From Viridibacterium silvisoli (lineage in GTDB: Bacteria; Pseudomonadota; Gammaproteobacteria; Burkholderiales; Rhodocyclaceae), in contig NZ_JAYXHS010000001.1 in the NCBI RefSeq assembly GCF_036017035.1, positions 992,001 through 1,056,000 of the forward strand: a stretch of 64,000 nt of DNA, given 5' to 3'. A program made the translations under genes and the position numbers. The notes below the pieces were generated by a model that saw only the letters and a list, made by a program, of their open reading frames with translations, was not told the origin of the DNA and searched no databases. Shown here piece after piece: positions 26,255-35,808 of this stretch. The number at the start of each line of letters is the position of its first letter. Position 1 is the stretch's first letter.

Positions 26255-26431
26255 GACTGGGCCCATCCGGACGGAATCCAATCTGCGGTCTTACGGCACA
26301 ATGCCAACAGCCTTGAGGGGCGGGTCCCCCTATGTGTGACTACAAGACGTCGGTGTATAGCGGAAACTGCCATTCGGCGCCTCGCAATGCGGACTGAAAG
26401 GTGGTGAGCGAGGGGGATGGAGGCCAGCAAT

Positions 26432-26459
26432 AAAAACGGCACCCGCAGGTGCCGTTTTC
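26432..26459 (-). terminator. terminator of the ATP synthase operon
   Basis: On the minus strand AAAACGGCACC, loop, GGTGCCGTTTTTATT forms a strong hairpin with a T tract, 36 bases after the atpC stop. The plus-strand side has a T run of four, so it may work weakly the other way. Confidence 0.88.
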
Positions 26460-26495
26460 ATTGCTACTTGCCCGCCCATACTGCGCGGGAGACTT

Positions 26496-26918
26496 TCAGT
26501 ACTTGCCGCGCATCCGGTTGATCGCGGCGAGCTGGGCAATCGACTCACCCAGTTCAGCCTGTGCCTGGGCCAGATCCAGATCACCCGTGCGATTGGCGAG
26601 AGCTTCCTCGGCACGACGCTTGGCTTCCATGGCCTTGGCTTCGTCCAGATCCTTGCCGCGAATCGCGGTGTCTGCCAGTACCGTCACCAAGCCCGGCTGC
26701 ACTTCAAGCAAACCACCCGCAACGAAGAAGATGTCTTCCTGTTCCTGGTTGGGACGCTTGATACGCACCATGCCCGGCTTGATACGGGTCAGCAGCGGCG
26801 TGTGGCCGGGCAGGATGCCCAGTTCGCCCGCCTCGCCCGGCAGCGACACGATTTCGGCCAGACCGGAGAACACTTGTTCTTCCGCGCTGACGACATCCAC
26901 GTGTACGGTCATTGCCAT
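26496..26918 (-). CDS. atpC: ATP synthase F1 epsilon subunit
   Basis: 140 aa. N-terminal beta-sandwich with FSGLAEIVSLPGEAGELGILPGHTPLLT, and C-terminal helical hairpin rich in Ala and Glu (EAKAMEAKRRAEEALAN). The subunit links the c-ring rotor to F1 and inhibits hydrolysis. The start at 26918 follows AAAGG eight bases upstream; a second ATG lies six bases later. Last gene of the atp operon, followed by a terminator. Confidence 0.96.
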   Translation of the reverse strand: MAMTVHVDVVSAEEQVFSGLAEIVSLPGEAGELGILPGHTPLLTRIKPGMVRIKRPNQEQEDIFFVAGGLLEVQPGLVTVLADTAIRGKDLDEAKAMEAKRRAEEALANRTGDLDLAQAQAELGESIAQLAAINRMRGKY

Positions 26919-26981
26919 AATCATTACCTTTCAGAGTCGGAGAGCCGTCATTGACCGCTCTCCGCACACCATTGCTGCAGA

Positions 26982-28406
26982 TTACTGCAGCGTCTTGGCC
27001 TTCTCGATCGCTTCGTCGATGCCGCCGACCATGTAGAACGCCTGCTCGGGCAGGTGATCGTATTCGCCAGCCACGATGCCCTTGAAGCCACGGATGGTTT
27101 CCTTGAGCGTGACGTACTTGCCTGGCGAGCCGGTGAACACTTCAGCAACGTGGAAAGGCTGCGACAGGAAGCGTTGGATCTTGCGAGCACGGTAGACGAG
27201 CAGCTTGTCTTCCGGAGCCAGTTCGTCCATGCCCAGAATCGCGATGATGTCGCGCAGTTCCTTGTAGCGTTGCAGGGTTTGCTGCACGCCACGGGCTGCG
27301 TTGTAGTGCTCTTCACCCACAACCAGCGGGTCGAGCTGACGCGAGGTGGAGTCGAGCGGGTCAACCGCGGGGTAGATACCCAGAGCGGCGATGTCACGCG
27401 ACAACACGACGGTCGAGTCCAAGTGCTGGAAGGTGGTCGCAGGCGACGGGTCGGTCAAGTCATCCGCTGGCACATACACGGCCTGGATGGAGGTGATCGA
27501 ACCGACCTTGGTGGAGGTGATGCGCTCTTGCAGCTTGCCCATTTCGTCGGCCAGCGTTGGCTGGTAACCCACGGCGGAAGGCATACGGCCCAACAGTGCG
27601 GACACTTCGGTACCGGCCAGCGTGTAGCGGTAGATGTTGTCCACGAAGAACAGGATGTCGCGGCCTTCGTCGCGGAACTTCTCGGCCATGGTCAGGCCGG
27701 TCAGTGCCACGCGCAGACGGTTGCCTGGTGGTTCATTCATCTGACCGAACACCATCGCGACCTTGGAGTCCTTCAGGTTGTCCATCTTGATAACGCCGGC
27801 TTCTGCCATCTCGTGATAGAAGTCGTTACCTTCACGCGTACGCTCACCCACGCCGGCAAACACCGAGAGACCCGAGTGTTGCTTGGCGATGTTGTTGATG
27901 AGCTCCAGCATGTTCACGGTCTTGCCCACACCGGCACCACCGAACAGACCGACCTTGCCGCCCTTTGCGAACGGGCAGACCAGATCGATAACCTTGATGC
28001 CGGTTTCGAGCAGGTCAACCGATGGCGACAGTTCGTCGAACTTCGGTGCTGGCTGGTGGATTTCGCGCTTCTCGTCCGCTTCGATCGGACCAACTTCGTC
28101 GATCGGGCGACCGAGCACGTCCATGATGCGGCCCAGCGTGCCGTGACCGACCGGCACCGAGATGCCGGCGCCCGTGCCATTGACCTTCATGCCGCGGCGG
28201 ATGCCGTCGGATGAGCCCATGGCAATGGTACGCACGACGCCATCGCCGAGCTGTTGCTGGACTTCGAAGGTAAGACCCTTCTCGACCAGCGGATTTTCTT
28301 CCGACGCATCCAGCACCAGTGCGTCATAAACCTTTGGCATCGCATCGCGCGGGAACTGGATGTCCACCACGGCGCCGATACACTGAACAACGGATCCTTG
28401 ACTCAT
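26982..28406 (-). CDS. atpD: ATP synthase F1 beta subunit
   Basis: 474 aa. The catalytic P-loop GLFGGAGVGKT (about 150-160), the GERTREGND segment with the catalytic glutamate, DSTSRQLDP, and the DELAPEDKLLV region (the DELSEED loop equivalent) are all present. It forms the catalytic sites of F1. The ATG at 28406 has GAGG eight bases before it; an ATG six bases earlier is too close to that site. Confidence 0.98.
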   Translation of the reverse strand: MSQGSVVQCIGAVVDIQFPRDAMPKVYDALVLDASEENPLVEKGLTFEVQQQLGDGVVRTIAMGSSDGIRRGMKVNGTGAGISVPVGHGTLGRIMDVLGRPIDEVGPIEADEKREIHQPAPKFDELSPSVDLLETGIKVIDLVCPFAKGGKVGLFGGAGVGKTVNMLELINNIAKQHSGLSVFAGVGERTREGNDFYHEMAEAGVIKMDNLKDSKVAMVFGQMNEPPGNRLRVALTGLTMAEKFRDEGRDILFFVDNIYRYTLAGTEVSALLGRMPSAVGYQPTLADEMGKLQERITSTKVGSITSIQAVYVPADDLTDPSPATTFQHLDSTVVLSRDIAALGIYPAVDPLDSTSRQLDPLVVGEEHYNAARGVQQTLQRYKELRDIIAILGMDELAPEDKLLVYRARKIQRFLSQPFHVAEVFTGSPGKYVTLKETIRGFKGIVAGEYDHLPEQAFYMVGGIDEAIEKAKTLQ

Positions 28407-28429
28407 TGTCATATCCTCAATAACTAAAT

Positions 28430-29299
28430 TCAAACCGCTGCGGCGCCGCTGACGATTTCCGAAATTTCTTTCGTGATCGCTGCCTGACGGGTCTTGTTAT
28501 AGACCAGCTGCAAATCCTTGATGACCGTACCGGCGTTGTCCGTGGCGGCCTTCATGGCCACCATACGGGCGCTCTGCTCGGACGCCATGTTCTCGGCGAG
28601 AGCCTGGTAGACCAGAGCCTCGACATAGCGCAGCAGCAAATCGTCGATGACGGCTTGCGGATCCGGCTCGTAGAGGTAGTCCCAGCTGCCTTCGGGCGCG
28701 CCGACGCGATCACCGGTAAGTGGTACCAGTTGTTCAACCTTGGCTTCCTGCTTCATCGTGTTGATGAACCCGGTGTAGCCGAGGTAGATCTTGTCGAGCT
28801 CGCCAGCGAGATACGCGTCGATGAGCACCTTGACGGGACCGACCAGCTTTTCCAGATGCGGCGTATCGCCCAGGCCAACCACCTGCGAGACCACATTGAC
28901 ACCCGCGCGCTGCATGAAACCCAGGCCCTTGCTGCCCAATGCGGCAACACGGACATCGGTCACGCCAGCGGCCTGCCATTCACGAATCTTCGTGGAAGCC
29001 AGACGCAGCACATTGGTGTTCAGACCGCCGCACAAGCCCTTGTCCGTCGTCACGAGAATCAGACCGACACGTGTGACCGTGTCGCGCTCGCTCAGGAATG
29101 AATGCTTGTAGTCGGCGATCGAAGCCTGCGAGAGATTAGCCGCGAGGCGACGGATCTTTTCAGCGTACGGGCGTGCTGCTCGCATGCGATCCTGCGCCTT
29201 GCGCATCTTCGAAGCCGCAACCATTTCCATGGCCTTGGTGATCTTCTTGGTGTTCTGCACACTCTTGATCTTGGTACGGATTTCTTTTCCGCTTGCCAT
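28430..29299 (-). CDS. atpG: ATP synthase F1 gamma subunit
   Basis: 289 aa central-stalk subunit. N-terminal helix MASGKEIRTKIKSVQNTKKITKAMEMVAASKMRKAQ and C-terminal SDxAGTVIKDLQLVYNKTRQAAITKEISEIVSGAAA form the long coiled coil that rotates within the alpha3-beta3 ring. The middle Rossmann-like domain contains TDKGLCGGLN. In the conserved atp order between atpA and atpD. Confidence 0.97.
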   Translation of the reverse strand: MASGKEIRTKIKSVQNTKKITKAMEMVAASKMRKAQDRMRAARPYAEKIRRLAANLSQASIADYKHSFLSERDTVTRVGLILVTTDKGLCGGLNTNVLRLASTKIREWQAAGVTDVRVAALGSKGLGFMQRAGVNVVSQVVGLGDTPHLEKLVGPVKVLIDAYLAGELDKIYLGYTGFINTMKQEAKVEQLVPLTGDRVGAPEGSWDYLYEPDPQAVIDDLLLRYVEALVYQALAENMASEQSARMVAMKAATDNAGTVIKDLQLVYNKTRQAAITKEISEIVSGAAAV

Positions 29300-29314
29300 G
29301 TTCAGAGTCTCCGC

Positions 29315-30853
29315 TTAAGCCCAGGTCTTCTTGAACTCTTCAACGGCGGCAGTGAGTTGCTTTTCACCATCAGCGTCGAGATCCTTGGAGGACTCGATCT
29401 TCTCGACCAGGGACGCGTACTTGGCCTTGACGAACTGTTGCAGCGCCGACTCGAAAGCCAGTGCGCGCTTGACTTCCACGTCGTCGAAGAAACCCTTGTT
29501 CACCGAGAACAACGTGATGGCCATGTCAGCCACCGACAGCGGTGCGTATTGCGGTTGCTTCATCAGTTCGGTCACGAGACGGCCGCGCTCGAGCTGCTTG
29601 CGGGTCGCTTCGTCGAGGTCGGAAGCGAACTGCGCGAACGCAGCCAGCTCACGGTACTGGGCGAGTGCCAGACGCACACCGCCGCCGAGCTTCTTGATGA
29701 CCTTGGTCTGCGCAGCACCACCCACACGCGACACCGAGATACCGGCATTGATAGCGGGGCGGATACCGGCATTGAACAGGTCGCTCTCAAGGAAGATCTG
29801 GCCGTCGGTAATCGAGATCACGTTCGTTGGAACGAAAGCGGACACGTCACCGGCTTGTGTTTCGATCACAGGCAATGCGGTCAGCGAACCGGTCTTGCCC
29901 TTGACTTCACCGTTGGTGAACTTCTCGACATACTCTTCATTGACGCGAGCGGAACGCTCGAGCAGACGCGAGTGCAGGTAGAACACGTCACCCGGATACG
30001 CTTCGCGGCCTGGTGGGCGGCGCAGCAGCAGGGAGATTTGACGGTAAGCCCAGGCTTGCTTGGTCAGATCGTCGTAAACGATCAGTGCGTCCTGGCCGCG
30101 ATCGCGGAAGTACTCACCCATCGTGCAACCTGCGTACGGTGCAATGAACTGCATCGCAGCGGAATCAGAAGCGGAAGCCGCGACAACGATGGTGTAAGCC
30201 ATCGCGCCCTTTTCTTCCAGCTTGCGCACCACGTTGGCGATGGTCGAGGCTTTTTGCCCCACCGCCACGTAGATGCAGAACATGTTCTGACCCTTCTGGT
30301 TGATGATCGCGTCCACAGCGACGGCGGTCTTGCCCGTCTGACGGTCACCAATGATCAGCTCACGCTGACCACGGCCCACCGGCACCATCGAGTCGATCGA
30401 CTTCAGGCCGGTCTGCACCGGCTGCGAAACGGAGCGACGGGCGATAACGCCCGGAGCAACTTTTTCGATCTTGTCGGTGAGCTTGGCGTTGATCGGACCC
30501 TTGCCATCGATAGGCTGACCCAGCGCGTTCACCACGCGACCGAGCATTTCAGGACCGACAGGCACTTCCAGGATGCGGCCGGTCGTCTTGACCGTGTCGC
30601 CTTCGGAAATCTCTTCGTATTCACCCAGCACCACGGCGCCAACGGAGTCGCGTTCGAGGTTCAGCGCGAGGCCGAAGGTGTTGTTCTTGAATTCAAGCAT
30701 TTCGCCCTGCATGACGTCGGTCAGCCCGTGGATACGGACGATACCGTCGGTCACCGACACCACCGTACCCTCGTTGCGGGCGGTAGCTGCCAGTTGCAGG
30801 TTCTGAATGCGACTCTTGATGAGATCGCTGATTTCAGAGGGATTGAGTTGCAT
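29315..30853 (-). CDS. atpA: ATP synthase F1 alpha subunit
   Basis: 512 aa, normal length. P-loop GDRQTGKTAVA (about 169-179), the segment LLLRRPPGREAYPGDVFYLHSRLLERSA (read in parts) and ISVSRVGGAAQ are diagnostic. It holds the non-catalytic nucleotide sites. The N-terminus MQLNPSEISDLIKSRI is of the form I associate with betaproteobacteria. Confidence 0.98.
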   Translation of the reverse strand: MQLNPSEISDLIKSRIQNLQLAATARNEGTVVSVTDGIVRIHGLTDVMQGEMLEFKNNTFGLALNLERDSVGAVVLGEYEEISEGDTVKTTGRILEVPVGPEMLGRVVNALGQPIDGKGPINAKLTDKIEKVAPGVIARRSVSQPVQTGLKSIDSMVPVGRGQRELIIGDRQTGKTAVAVDAIINQKGQNMFCIYVAVGQKASTIANVVRKLEEKGAMAYTIVVAASASDSAAMQFIAPYAGCTMGEYFRDRGQDALIVYDDLTKQAWAYRQISLLLRRPPGREAYPGDVFYLHSRLLERSARVNEEYVEKFTNGEVKGKTGSLTALPVIETQAGDVSAFVPTNVISITDGQIFLESDLFNAGIRPAINAGISVSRVGGAAQTKVIKKLGGGVRLALAQYRELAAFAQFASDLDEATRKQLERGRLVTELMKQPQYAPLSVADMAITLFSVNKGFFDDVEVKRALAFESALQQFVKAKYASLVEKIESSKDLDADGEKQLTAAVEEFKKTWA

Positions 30854-30864
30854 ATTGGATGCTC

Positions 30865-31401
30865 CTAATTCTGTAGGGCAGCGGCCATGGTGGCGAGCTT
30901 GCCACGTACCGAAGCGTCGATGACGGCGTCACCCACGGCGATGCGAACACCACCGATGAGTTCCGGGTCGAGCGCTACGGATACATTGAGGCGGGTACCG
31001 AAACGGGTTTCAAGATCACCGGCCAGGCGAGCCTGGGCGTCGGCATCGAGCGGGAAAGCAGAGGTCACCTGCGCATCACGCACACCTTCGTGCACGTTCT
31101 TTTGCAGTTTGAACAACGTATTGATTTCCGGCAGGAGCGCGGCGCGTTCGTTTTCAACCAGCAGCGACACGAAATTGTGTTGCTCCGGCGAAAGCGAAAC
31201 GCCCGAGGACTCCGCAAACAACTGCGCCAGCTGGGCTGGCGTCAGGCGCGGATTACTCAGGCAGGCACGTGCGGCGGGATCAGCTGCGACCGCGGCAAGA
31301 CGCTGCAGCGCATCGGCCCACGGGCCAAGCGTTCCAGCGTCTCGCGCAAGGGCGAACACCGCCTCGGCGTAAGGACGCGCAAGGGTGACGTTCTCGGCCA
31401 T
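30865..31401 (-). CDS. atpH: ATP synthase F1 delta subunit
   Basis: 178 aa peripheral-stalk subunit. N-terminal ARPYAEAVFALARD and C-terminal DPELIGGVRIAVGDAVIDASVRGKLATM are the family signatures. It joins the b subunits to the top of F1. The stop of atpF is 3 bases before its start. Confidence 0.96.
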   Translation of the reverse strand: MAENVTLARPYAEAVFALARDAGTLGPWADALQRLAAVAADPAARACLSNPRLTPAQLAQLFAESSGVSLSPEQHNFVSLLVENERAALLPEINTLFKLQKNVHEGVRDAQVTSAFPLDADAQARLAGDLETRFGTRLNVSVALDPELIGGVRIAVGDAVIDASVRGKLATMAAALQN

Positions 31402-31404
31402 GGC

Positions 31405-31878
31405 TTAATTGAGTTCCTGTTTCAGGTTTGCCAGCAGATCGGCATGGACCTGGCTGTTGATCTCACGACGCAGGATGCGCTCGGCACCAGCGACCGCCAA
31501 TTGGGCGACCTGGTCACGCAGCACTTCCTTGGCGCGTTGTGAGGCAACTGCAGCCTCGCTCTCGGCAGCTTCACGTGCTGCAGAGATGATGCGTTGAGCT
31601 TCGGCACGTGCTTCCTCGATAAGCTGGGCACCCTGCTTTTCAGCAGAGGTACGCAGCTCGGCGCCGGATTCACGGGCCTTGCGCAGTTCTTCAACAACCT
31701 TTTTCTCGGCAAGCGCGAGATCGGTCTTGGCCTTGTCCGCCGCAGCAAGCCCGTCAGCTATTTTCTTTGCTCGTTCGTCGAGTGCCTTGGTCAGCGGCGG
31801 CCACACGAATTTCATCGTGAACAGCACGAAACCAAAGAACACCACCATCTGGGCAAGAAGCGTTGCGTTCAGATTCAC
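31405..31878 (-). CDS. atpF: ATP synthase Fo b subunit
   Basis: 157 aa. One N-terminal membrane helix (LLAQMVVFFGFVLFTMKFVWPPLTKALDER) followed by a long charged coiled coil rich in Ala, Glu and Lys. It forms the stator stalk. E. coli b is 156 aa, so the length is standard. Confidence 0.97.
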   Translation of the reverse strand: MNLNATLLAQMVVFFGFVLFTMKFVWPPLTKALDERAKKIADGLAAADKAKTDLALAEKKVVEELRKARESGAELRTSAEKQGAQLIEEARAEAQRIISAAREAAESEAAVASQRAKEVLRDQVAQLAVAGAERILRREINSQVHADLLANLKQELN

Positions 31879-31920
31879 GGCAGGGCCCTTTCTTGATGAG
31901 TATTAGTGATCAAGAAGGAC

Positions 31921-32163
31921 TTACTTCAAGAACGTCGAGGTTGCGAACCACAGCGCAATACCGGTACCGATAATGAACGCAGCGTCGATCAGACCGGCCA
32001 GCAGGAACATCTTCACTTGCAGGGCGTTCATCAGCTCTGGCTGACGTGCCGAGGCTTCGAGGTACTTGCCGCCCATCAGTGCGATACCGATACAAGCGCC
32101 GATAGCACCCAGACCGATGATCAGACCGCAAGCCAGTGCAACCAGACCGTAAACTTGTTCCAT
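31921..32163 (-). CDS. atpE: ATP synthase Fo c subunit
   Basis: 80 aa hairpin of two membrane helices. The glycine-rich first helix (GLIIGLGAIGACIGIALMGG), the polar loop ARQPEL (39-44) and the ion-binding carboxylate D60 in LLAGLIDAAFIIGTG are visible. Aspartate at this site and the lack of an obvious sodium signature suggest proton coupling. ATG at 32163. Confidence 0.97.
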   Translation of the reverse strand: MEQVYGLVALACGLIIGLGAIGACIGIALMGGKYLEASARQPELMNALQVKMFLLAGLIDAAFIIGTGIALWFATSTFLK

Positions 32164-32253
32164 GACAACTCCTAAGTAGTGAAAGTGAAAGTAAAAGAAA
32201 ACCGGGGTGAAGCATTGACCCATGCCGGCCGCAAGCGGCCGGCATGAATCGAA

Positions 32254-33153
32254 TCAGTGGGCGTCGTGTGCCTGACCAACGTACACAAGCGTCAGCATCA
32301 TGAAGATGAAGGCCTGCAGAGCCACGACGAGAATGTGGAACAGCGCCCAGGCCATGCCGGCGATGAAGTGGCCCAGGAAAAGCATGATGCTGGAGGCGTT
32401 ATAGCCTGTCCATGCAGCACCCATCAGCGCGATCAGCATGAAGATCAGCTCGCCGGCGAACATGTTGCCGAACAACCGCATGCCGTGCGAAATCGTCTTG
32501 GCGCCGAATTCGATGAGTTGCATGGCGAAGTTGACGACGCCGAGAATGATGGCCAGCACAGGGTTTTTGCTGGTGCCGAAAGGCGCGCTGACCAGCTCGT
32601 GCGCCCAGCCGCCCAGACCCTTGATCTTGACGTTGTAGTAGAGACAGATCAGCAGCACGGTGATCGACATGCCCAGCGTGGCATTGATGTCGGCGGTCGA
32701 CACGGAGCGCATGTAAGCGTGGTGCGGGTCATGGCCCATGCCACCGTAGATGCCGGCCCAGACGCGGGGGATCAGATCTACCGGCAAGAAGTCCATGGCG
32801 TTCATGAGGAACACCCAGACGAACACTGTCAGTGCCAGCGGCGCAACGAACTTGCGCGACTCGACGCTATGGATCAGGCCCTTGGCCTGGTCTGCCACCA
32901 TTTCAACGAGCAGCTCGACCGCGCCCTGGAAACGGCCCGGCACGCCGGAAGTTGCCTTGGCCGCAGCGCGCCACAGGAAGAACGAGCCGAGCACGGCGAG
33001 GAACAGCGCCCAGCCTATCGTGTCGTAATTGATGAGGCTGAAATCTACCAGCTTCGACTGCGTCGAACCCGTGCCATTGAAATAGGTGAGGTGGTGAGCG
33101 ATGTACTCGCCCGCGGTCAGGCCTTGTTCGGCCGCGCCTTGTTCTGCAGACAT
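32254..33153 (-). CDS. atpB: ATP synthase Fo a subunit
   Basis: 299 aa, with the N-terminal extension usual in betaproteobacteria (TAGEYIAHHLTYFNG). The essential arginine is in SHGMRLFGNMFAGELIF. About six membrane helices form the proton half-channels against the c-ring. ATG at 33153; it overlaps the end of atpI by 37 bases in another frame. Confidence 0.97.
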   Translation of the reverse strand: MSAEQGAAEQGLTAGEYIAHHLTYFNGTGSTQSKLVDFSLINYDTIGWALFLAVLGSFFLWRAAAKATSGVPGRFQGAVELLVEMVADQAKGLIHSVESRKFVAPLALTVFVWVFLMNAMDFLPVDLIPRVWAGIYGGMGHDPHHAYMRSVSTADINATLGMSITVLLICLYYNVKIKGLGGWAHELVSAPFGTSKNPVLAIILGVVNFAMQLIEFGAKTISHGMRLFGNMFAGELIFMLIALMGAAWTGYNASSIMLFLGHFIAGMAWALFHILVVALQAFIFMMLTLVYVGQAHDAH

Positions 33154-33497
33154 TTGGGATTTACCAATAAAGCAACGAAATTCGCTTGCAGCGTGCAGAT
33201 CAGGCCCAGCACCACTGCGCCCCAATGCGCTCCAGGAAACAAGAGCCGCACCAGAACAAGTATTCCTATCGCGGATACGATCTTGATGGCCTCGCCGATC
33301 AAGAAAGCACTGACATGTGAGTTGGCACCCGGGCGACGCTCAACGCGCGTCAGCCGCCAGGCGAACCACAGGGATGGCACTACGATTGCAATCCCGCCCA
33401 ATATTGCTGAAGCCGCGCCAACGGGACCAAAAAAGGCCCATCCGATCAACGCTCCAATGAGCGCCGCGCCGAACTGCAGCAAAACCACTTTTAGCAT
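33117..33497 (-). CDS. atpI: ATP synthase subunit I (AtpI)
   Basis: 126 aa with four predicted membrane helices (VVLLQFGAALIGALIGWAFFG and three more) and an early basic loop WRLTRVERRPG. AtpI is a poorly conserved helper for c-ring assembly or magnesium uptake. Position as first gene before atpB supports the call. ATG at 33497 chosen as the start of the first helix. The operon promoter should lie in 33498-33716; I could not pick a clear one. Confidence 0.88.
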   Translation of the reverse strand: MLKVVLLQFGAALIGALIGWAFFGPVGAASAILGGIAIVVPSLWFAWRLTRVERRPGANSHVSAFLIGEAIKIVSAIGILVLVRLLFPGAHWGAVVLGLICTLQANFVALLVNPKCLQNKARPNKA

Positions 33498-33731
33498 TGT
33501 TATGGGGCGAACACACAGGTCCGCCAAAAACCCGGTGATCTTAGTGAGTTAGCTCCACAAGGTCAATCTCGCTGCGGTGCAGTGGCATGGTTTTTCACAT
33601 TAAGCGATGTACGGCGATATTTCCATGCAACAGATGTCTGACAACCATGATCGTTCAAGCATGAAAGGCTGGGCTCTCCACAATCGGGCGCCAATTAGAT
33701 CCTTGTCCGATCTGCGTTGCTAGCTGCAATG

Positions 33732-33760
33732 AAAAAAGCCCCGCCTGGGCGGGGCTTTTC
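33732..33760. terminator. rho-independent terminator of the pectinesterase gene
   Basis: AAAAAAGCCCCGCC, loop TGG, then GGCGGGGCTTTTCC. On the minus strand the hairpin is followed by six T residues, 23 bases after the pectinesterase stop. Confidence 0.9.
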
Positions 33761-33782
33761 CATCAACAGGAGACTGATCCGC

Positions 33783-35582
33783 TCAGGGCACAGGTACCCA
33801 GCCGGCGTTACTGTTCCAGGATGCGAAGACCTTGGTGCGGGTATTCAATCCGCTGAGGTCGATCGACGTGCTGGCATAAGTCAGACTACGTCCGCTCACG
33901 TCCAGCACCCCACCTGCCAGCGTCATGCTTCCGCTTTCGCGATAGCCTTCGGTCGTGCTCGGCGTGGTAATGGGCGGCGCGTTGCTGTAGAGCCAACCAG
34001 CGGTTGCAATGTGCGTGTCCATCTTGGTGTTGATGTAGGCCACATTGTTGCAACCAAGGTTGGCATTGCCGAACGACCCGGAACCAGTGAACTGGGTGTT
34101 GCAGTAAGTCGCCGTGCTGGAGAAGTTGCTGGCCTGGCGTCCCAGCATGGTTGTGTTGTCGGGGACACCCGATTCGCGCGTCAGCTGGCTGTTGAGCACA
34201 ACGAAGCCCGGGAAGCCTTTGCCTGTGCGCGATTCGATGACGTAACCACCCAGGGCCGTATTGGTCGTATCGACGATCGTACGCAATTCGGTTTCTTCAA
34301 CCAGTGCGGCGAATGGCGAACCCCAGACGAAGTCGACGTCACCCTTGACGAGCGACTGATAGAGCCACACCCAGCCCTTCACCTGGATGGTGTCCTGCGT
34401 GCTGTAGAAATTCATCTGCTTGCCGACCAGACGCGAGCCGGTCAGTGTGGCACTGTTGAAGTAGATCGTTTCGGCCTGGTTGTTGATCGAAACGGTCGCA
34501 CCCTCCCAGACATTCTTGACGTGGGTGTTCTGCAAGGTGAAGTTGACGAGCTGCAGCAGATCGGCCCCTTCAACCAGCAACACGGCACGGCCGCCATTCA
34601 GACGCGGACGATTGCCGCCGACTTCAGCGTTGGTCGGTGTCGAATACGGAAGTGCAGTCGCACTCCCCCCGGTGCCGGGATTGTATTGCTCGAAGTTTTC
34701 CGAACGCACAACCACTCCTGCGCGGCTTTCACCCTGAATGCTCAGGTTGTTGAGGCTACGGATAAACAGCTCCCCGTCGTAGGTGCCGTTTTTCACCGTG
34801 ATGGTCTTGGCGACACTGACGCTGTTACACGCATCAACCGAGCTCCCGCCACAATTCGTCGTCAGCCAGTTGATGGCGCCCTGCACCGTACGGAAGTCAG
34901 CGGTCGTACCGTCGTCATCGACCGTTACGCTGGTCGTCGATACGGGTGCAGCACGCGTCGTGAAAGTCCATGAGGTCTTGTTGGCGATGCCGGCGAACGC
35001 GGCGCCGCTGAGGTTACCCGTCAGCACACCGTTGTCGATCTGGACATAGTAGGCCGTGGACGGGCTCAGTACGCCGTCATGCAGGCGGATCGTCGCCGTG
35101 TTGCCGGAGATAGCCACAGGCTTGTAGAAGATGTATCGCCACTGCGTCAGCGTTGAGGTGCTCCCCAGCTTGTCGATCTCGACATTGGCCTTGGCAAGTG
35201 CTGTCTGCGTGTCATGCGACGTCAGTGTGGAGCTGGTGTAGCTCGGCGCCACTGAACTACCTGTGCTGAAGACATTCAGGCTGATCGTGTCCACGAGCGA
35301 GTCATCGCTCTTCTTGTACACCTTGATATAGCCGCTGCTGCCAAGCGTTGGCGCCGAATCAAACGTGATCTGGAGCCGGGTATCAGCGTAAGCAGCCGTT
35401 TCACCAGAGACCGGCAAGAAGGTCGTTACGGCAGCGGCACTGCTCGACGAGCTCCTGGCTGAACTGGCCACGCTGGATGAGCTGGAGCTGCTGGCCGGCG
35501 CCGACGCGCTATCGCCACCACCACCGCCACAAGCGGATAGAGCGAGCATCAGCCCGCCCAATAGAAAACCGGTACTTTTCAT
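33783..35582 (-). CDS. pectinesterase lipoprotein with polyserine linker
   Basis: 599 aa. Lipobox LSAC (Cys 18-19 area), then a glycine run and a polyserine linker (about 27-50), as in surface-anchored polysaccharide-degrading enzymes. A middle beta domain (about 55-215) resembles an Ig-like module. The C-terminal right-handed beta-helix is a pectin methylesterase: MNFYSTQDTIQ (catalytic-site aspartate), KGDVDFVWGSP (second aspartate) and MLGRQA (arginine). It removes methyl esters from pectin outside the cell. The start ATG at 35582 is preceded by GGAGACAACA. A possible operator lies upstream at 35666-35680. Confidence 0.9.
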   Translation of the reverse strand: MKSTGFLLGGLMLALSACGGGGGDSASAPASSSSSSSVASSARSSSSSAAAVTTFLPVSGETAAYADTRLQITFDSAPTLGSSGYIKVYKKSDDSLVDTISLNVFSTGSSVAPSYTSSTLTSHDTQTALAKANVEIDKLGSTSTLTQWRYIFYKPVAISGNTATIRLHDGVLSPSTAYYVQIDNGVLTGNLSGAAFAGIANKTSWTFTTRAAPVSTTSVTVDDDGTTADFRTVQGAINWLTTNCGGSSVDACNSVSVAKTITVKNGTYDGELFIRSLNNLSIQGESRAGVVVRSENFEQYNPGTGGSATALPYSTPTNAEVGGNRPRLNGGRAVLLVEGADLLQLVNFTLQNTHVKNVWEGATVSINNQAETIYFNSATLTGSRLVGKQMNFYSTQDTIQVKGWVWLYQSLVKGDVDFVWGSPFAALVEETELRTIVDTTNTALGGYVIESRTGKGFPGFVVLNSQLTRESGVPDNTTMLGRQASNFSSTATYCNTQFTGSGSFGNANLGCNNVAYINTKMDTHIATAGWLYSNAPPITTPSTTEGYRESGSMTLAGGVLDVSGRSLTYASTSIDLSGLNTRTKVFASWNSNAGWVPVP

Positions 35583-35665
35583 TGTTGTCTCCAAGGATTG
35601 CCGAACGGCCTTCGCAGGCGCCAGCTTTATTGATACGTCACCGGAATTTGATGCAAAGCAGCAAA

Positions 35666-35680
35666 TTGTTATCGGTAACA
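35666..35680. promoter_or_regulatory. putative pectin-regulon operator, copy 1 (TTGTTATCGGTAACA)
   Basis: A near-palindrome 84-98 bases upstream of the first pectinesterase. Thirteen of fifteen bases match 39091-39105, upstream of the second pectinesterase. A perfect form would be TTGTTATCGATAACAA, a LacI-like symmetry. A weak -35 (CTTTGC) and -10 (TATCAA) lie downstream, which would suit activation. No regulator in the window is assigned to it. Confidence 0.45.
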
Positions 35681-35808
35681 GGCGTCAGTTTAAAGACAAG
35701 ATCTTTGGATGCACAACAAATTTTGGTACCGGTCCCACAATTTCTCACGGCCGTTTCAAGCAGCGAAAATGCTTGACAGAACATAACCATAAAACTAAAT
35801 ATATCGAC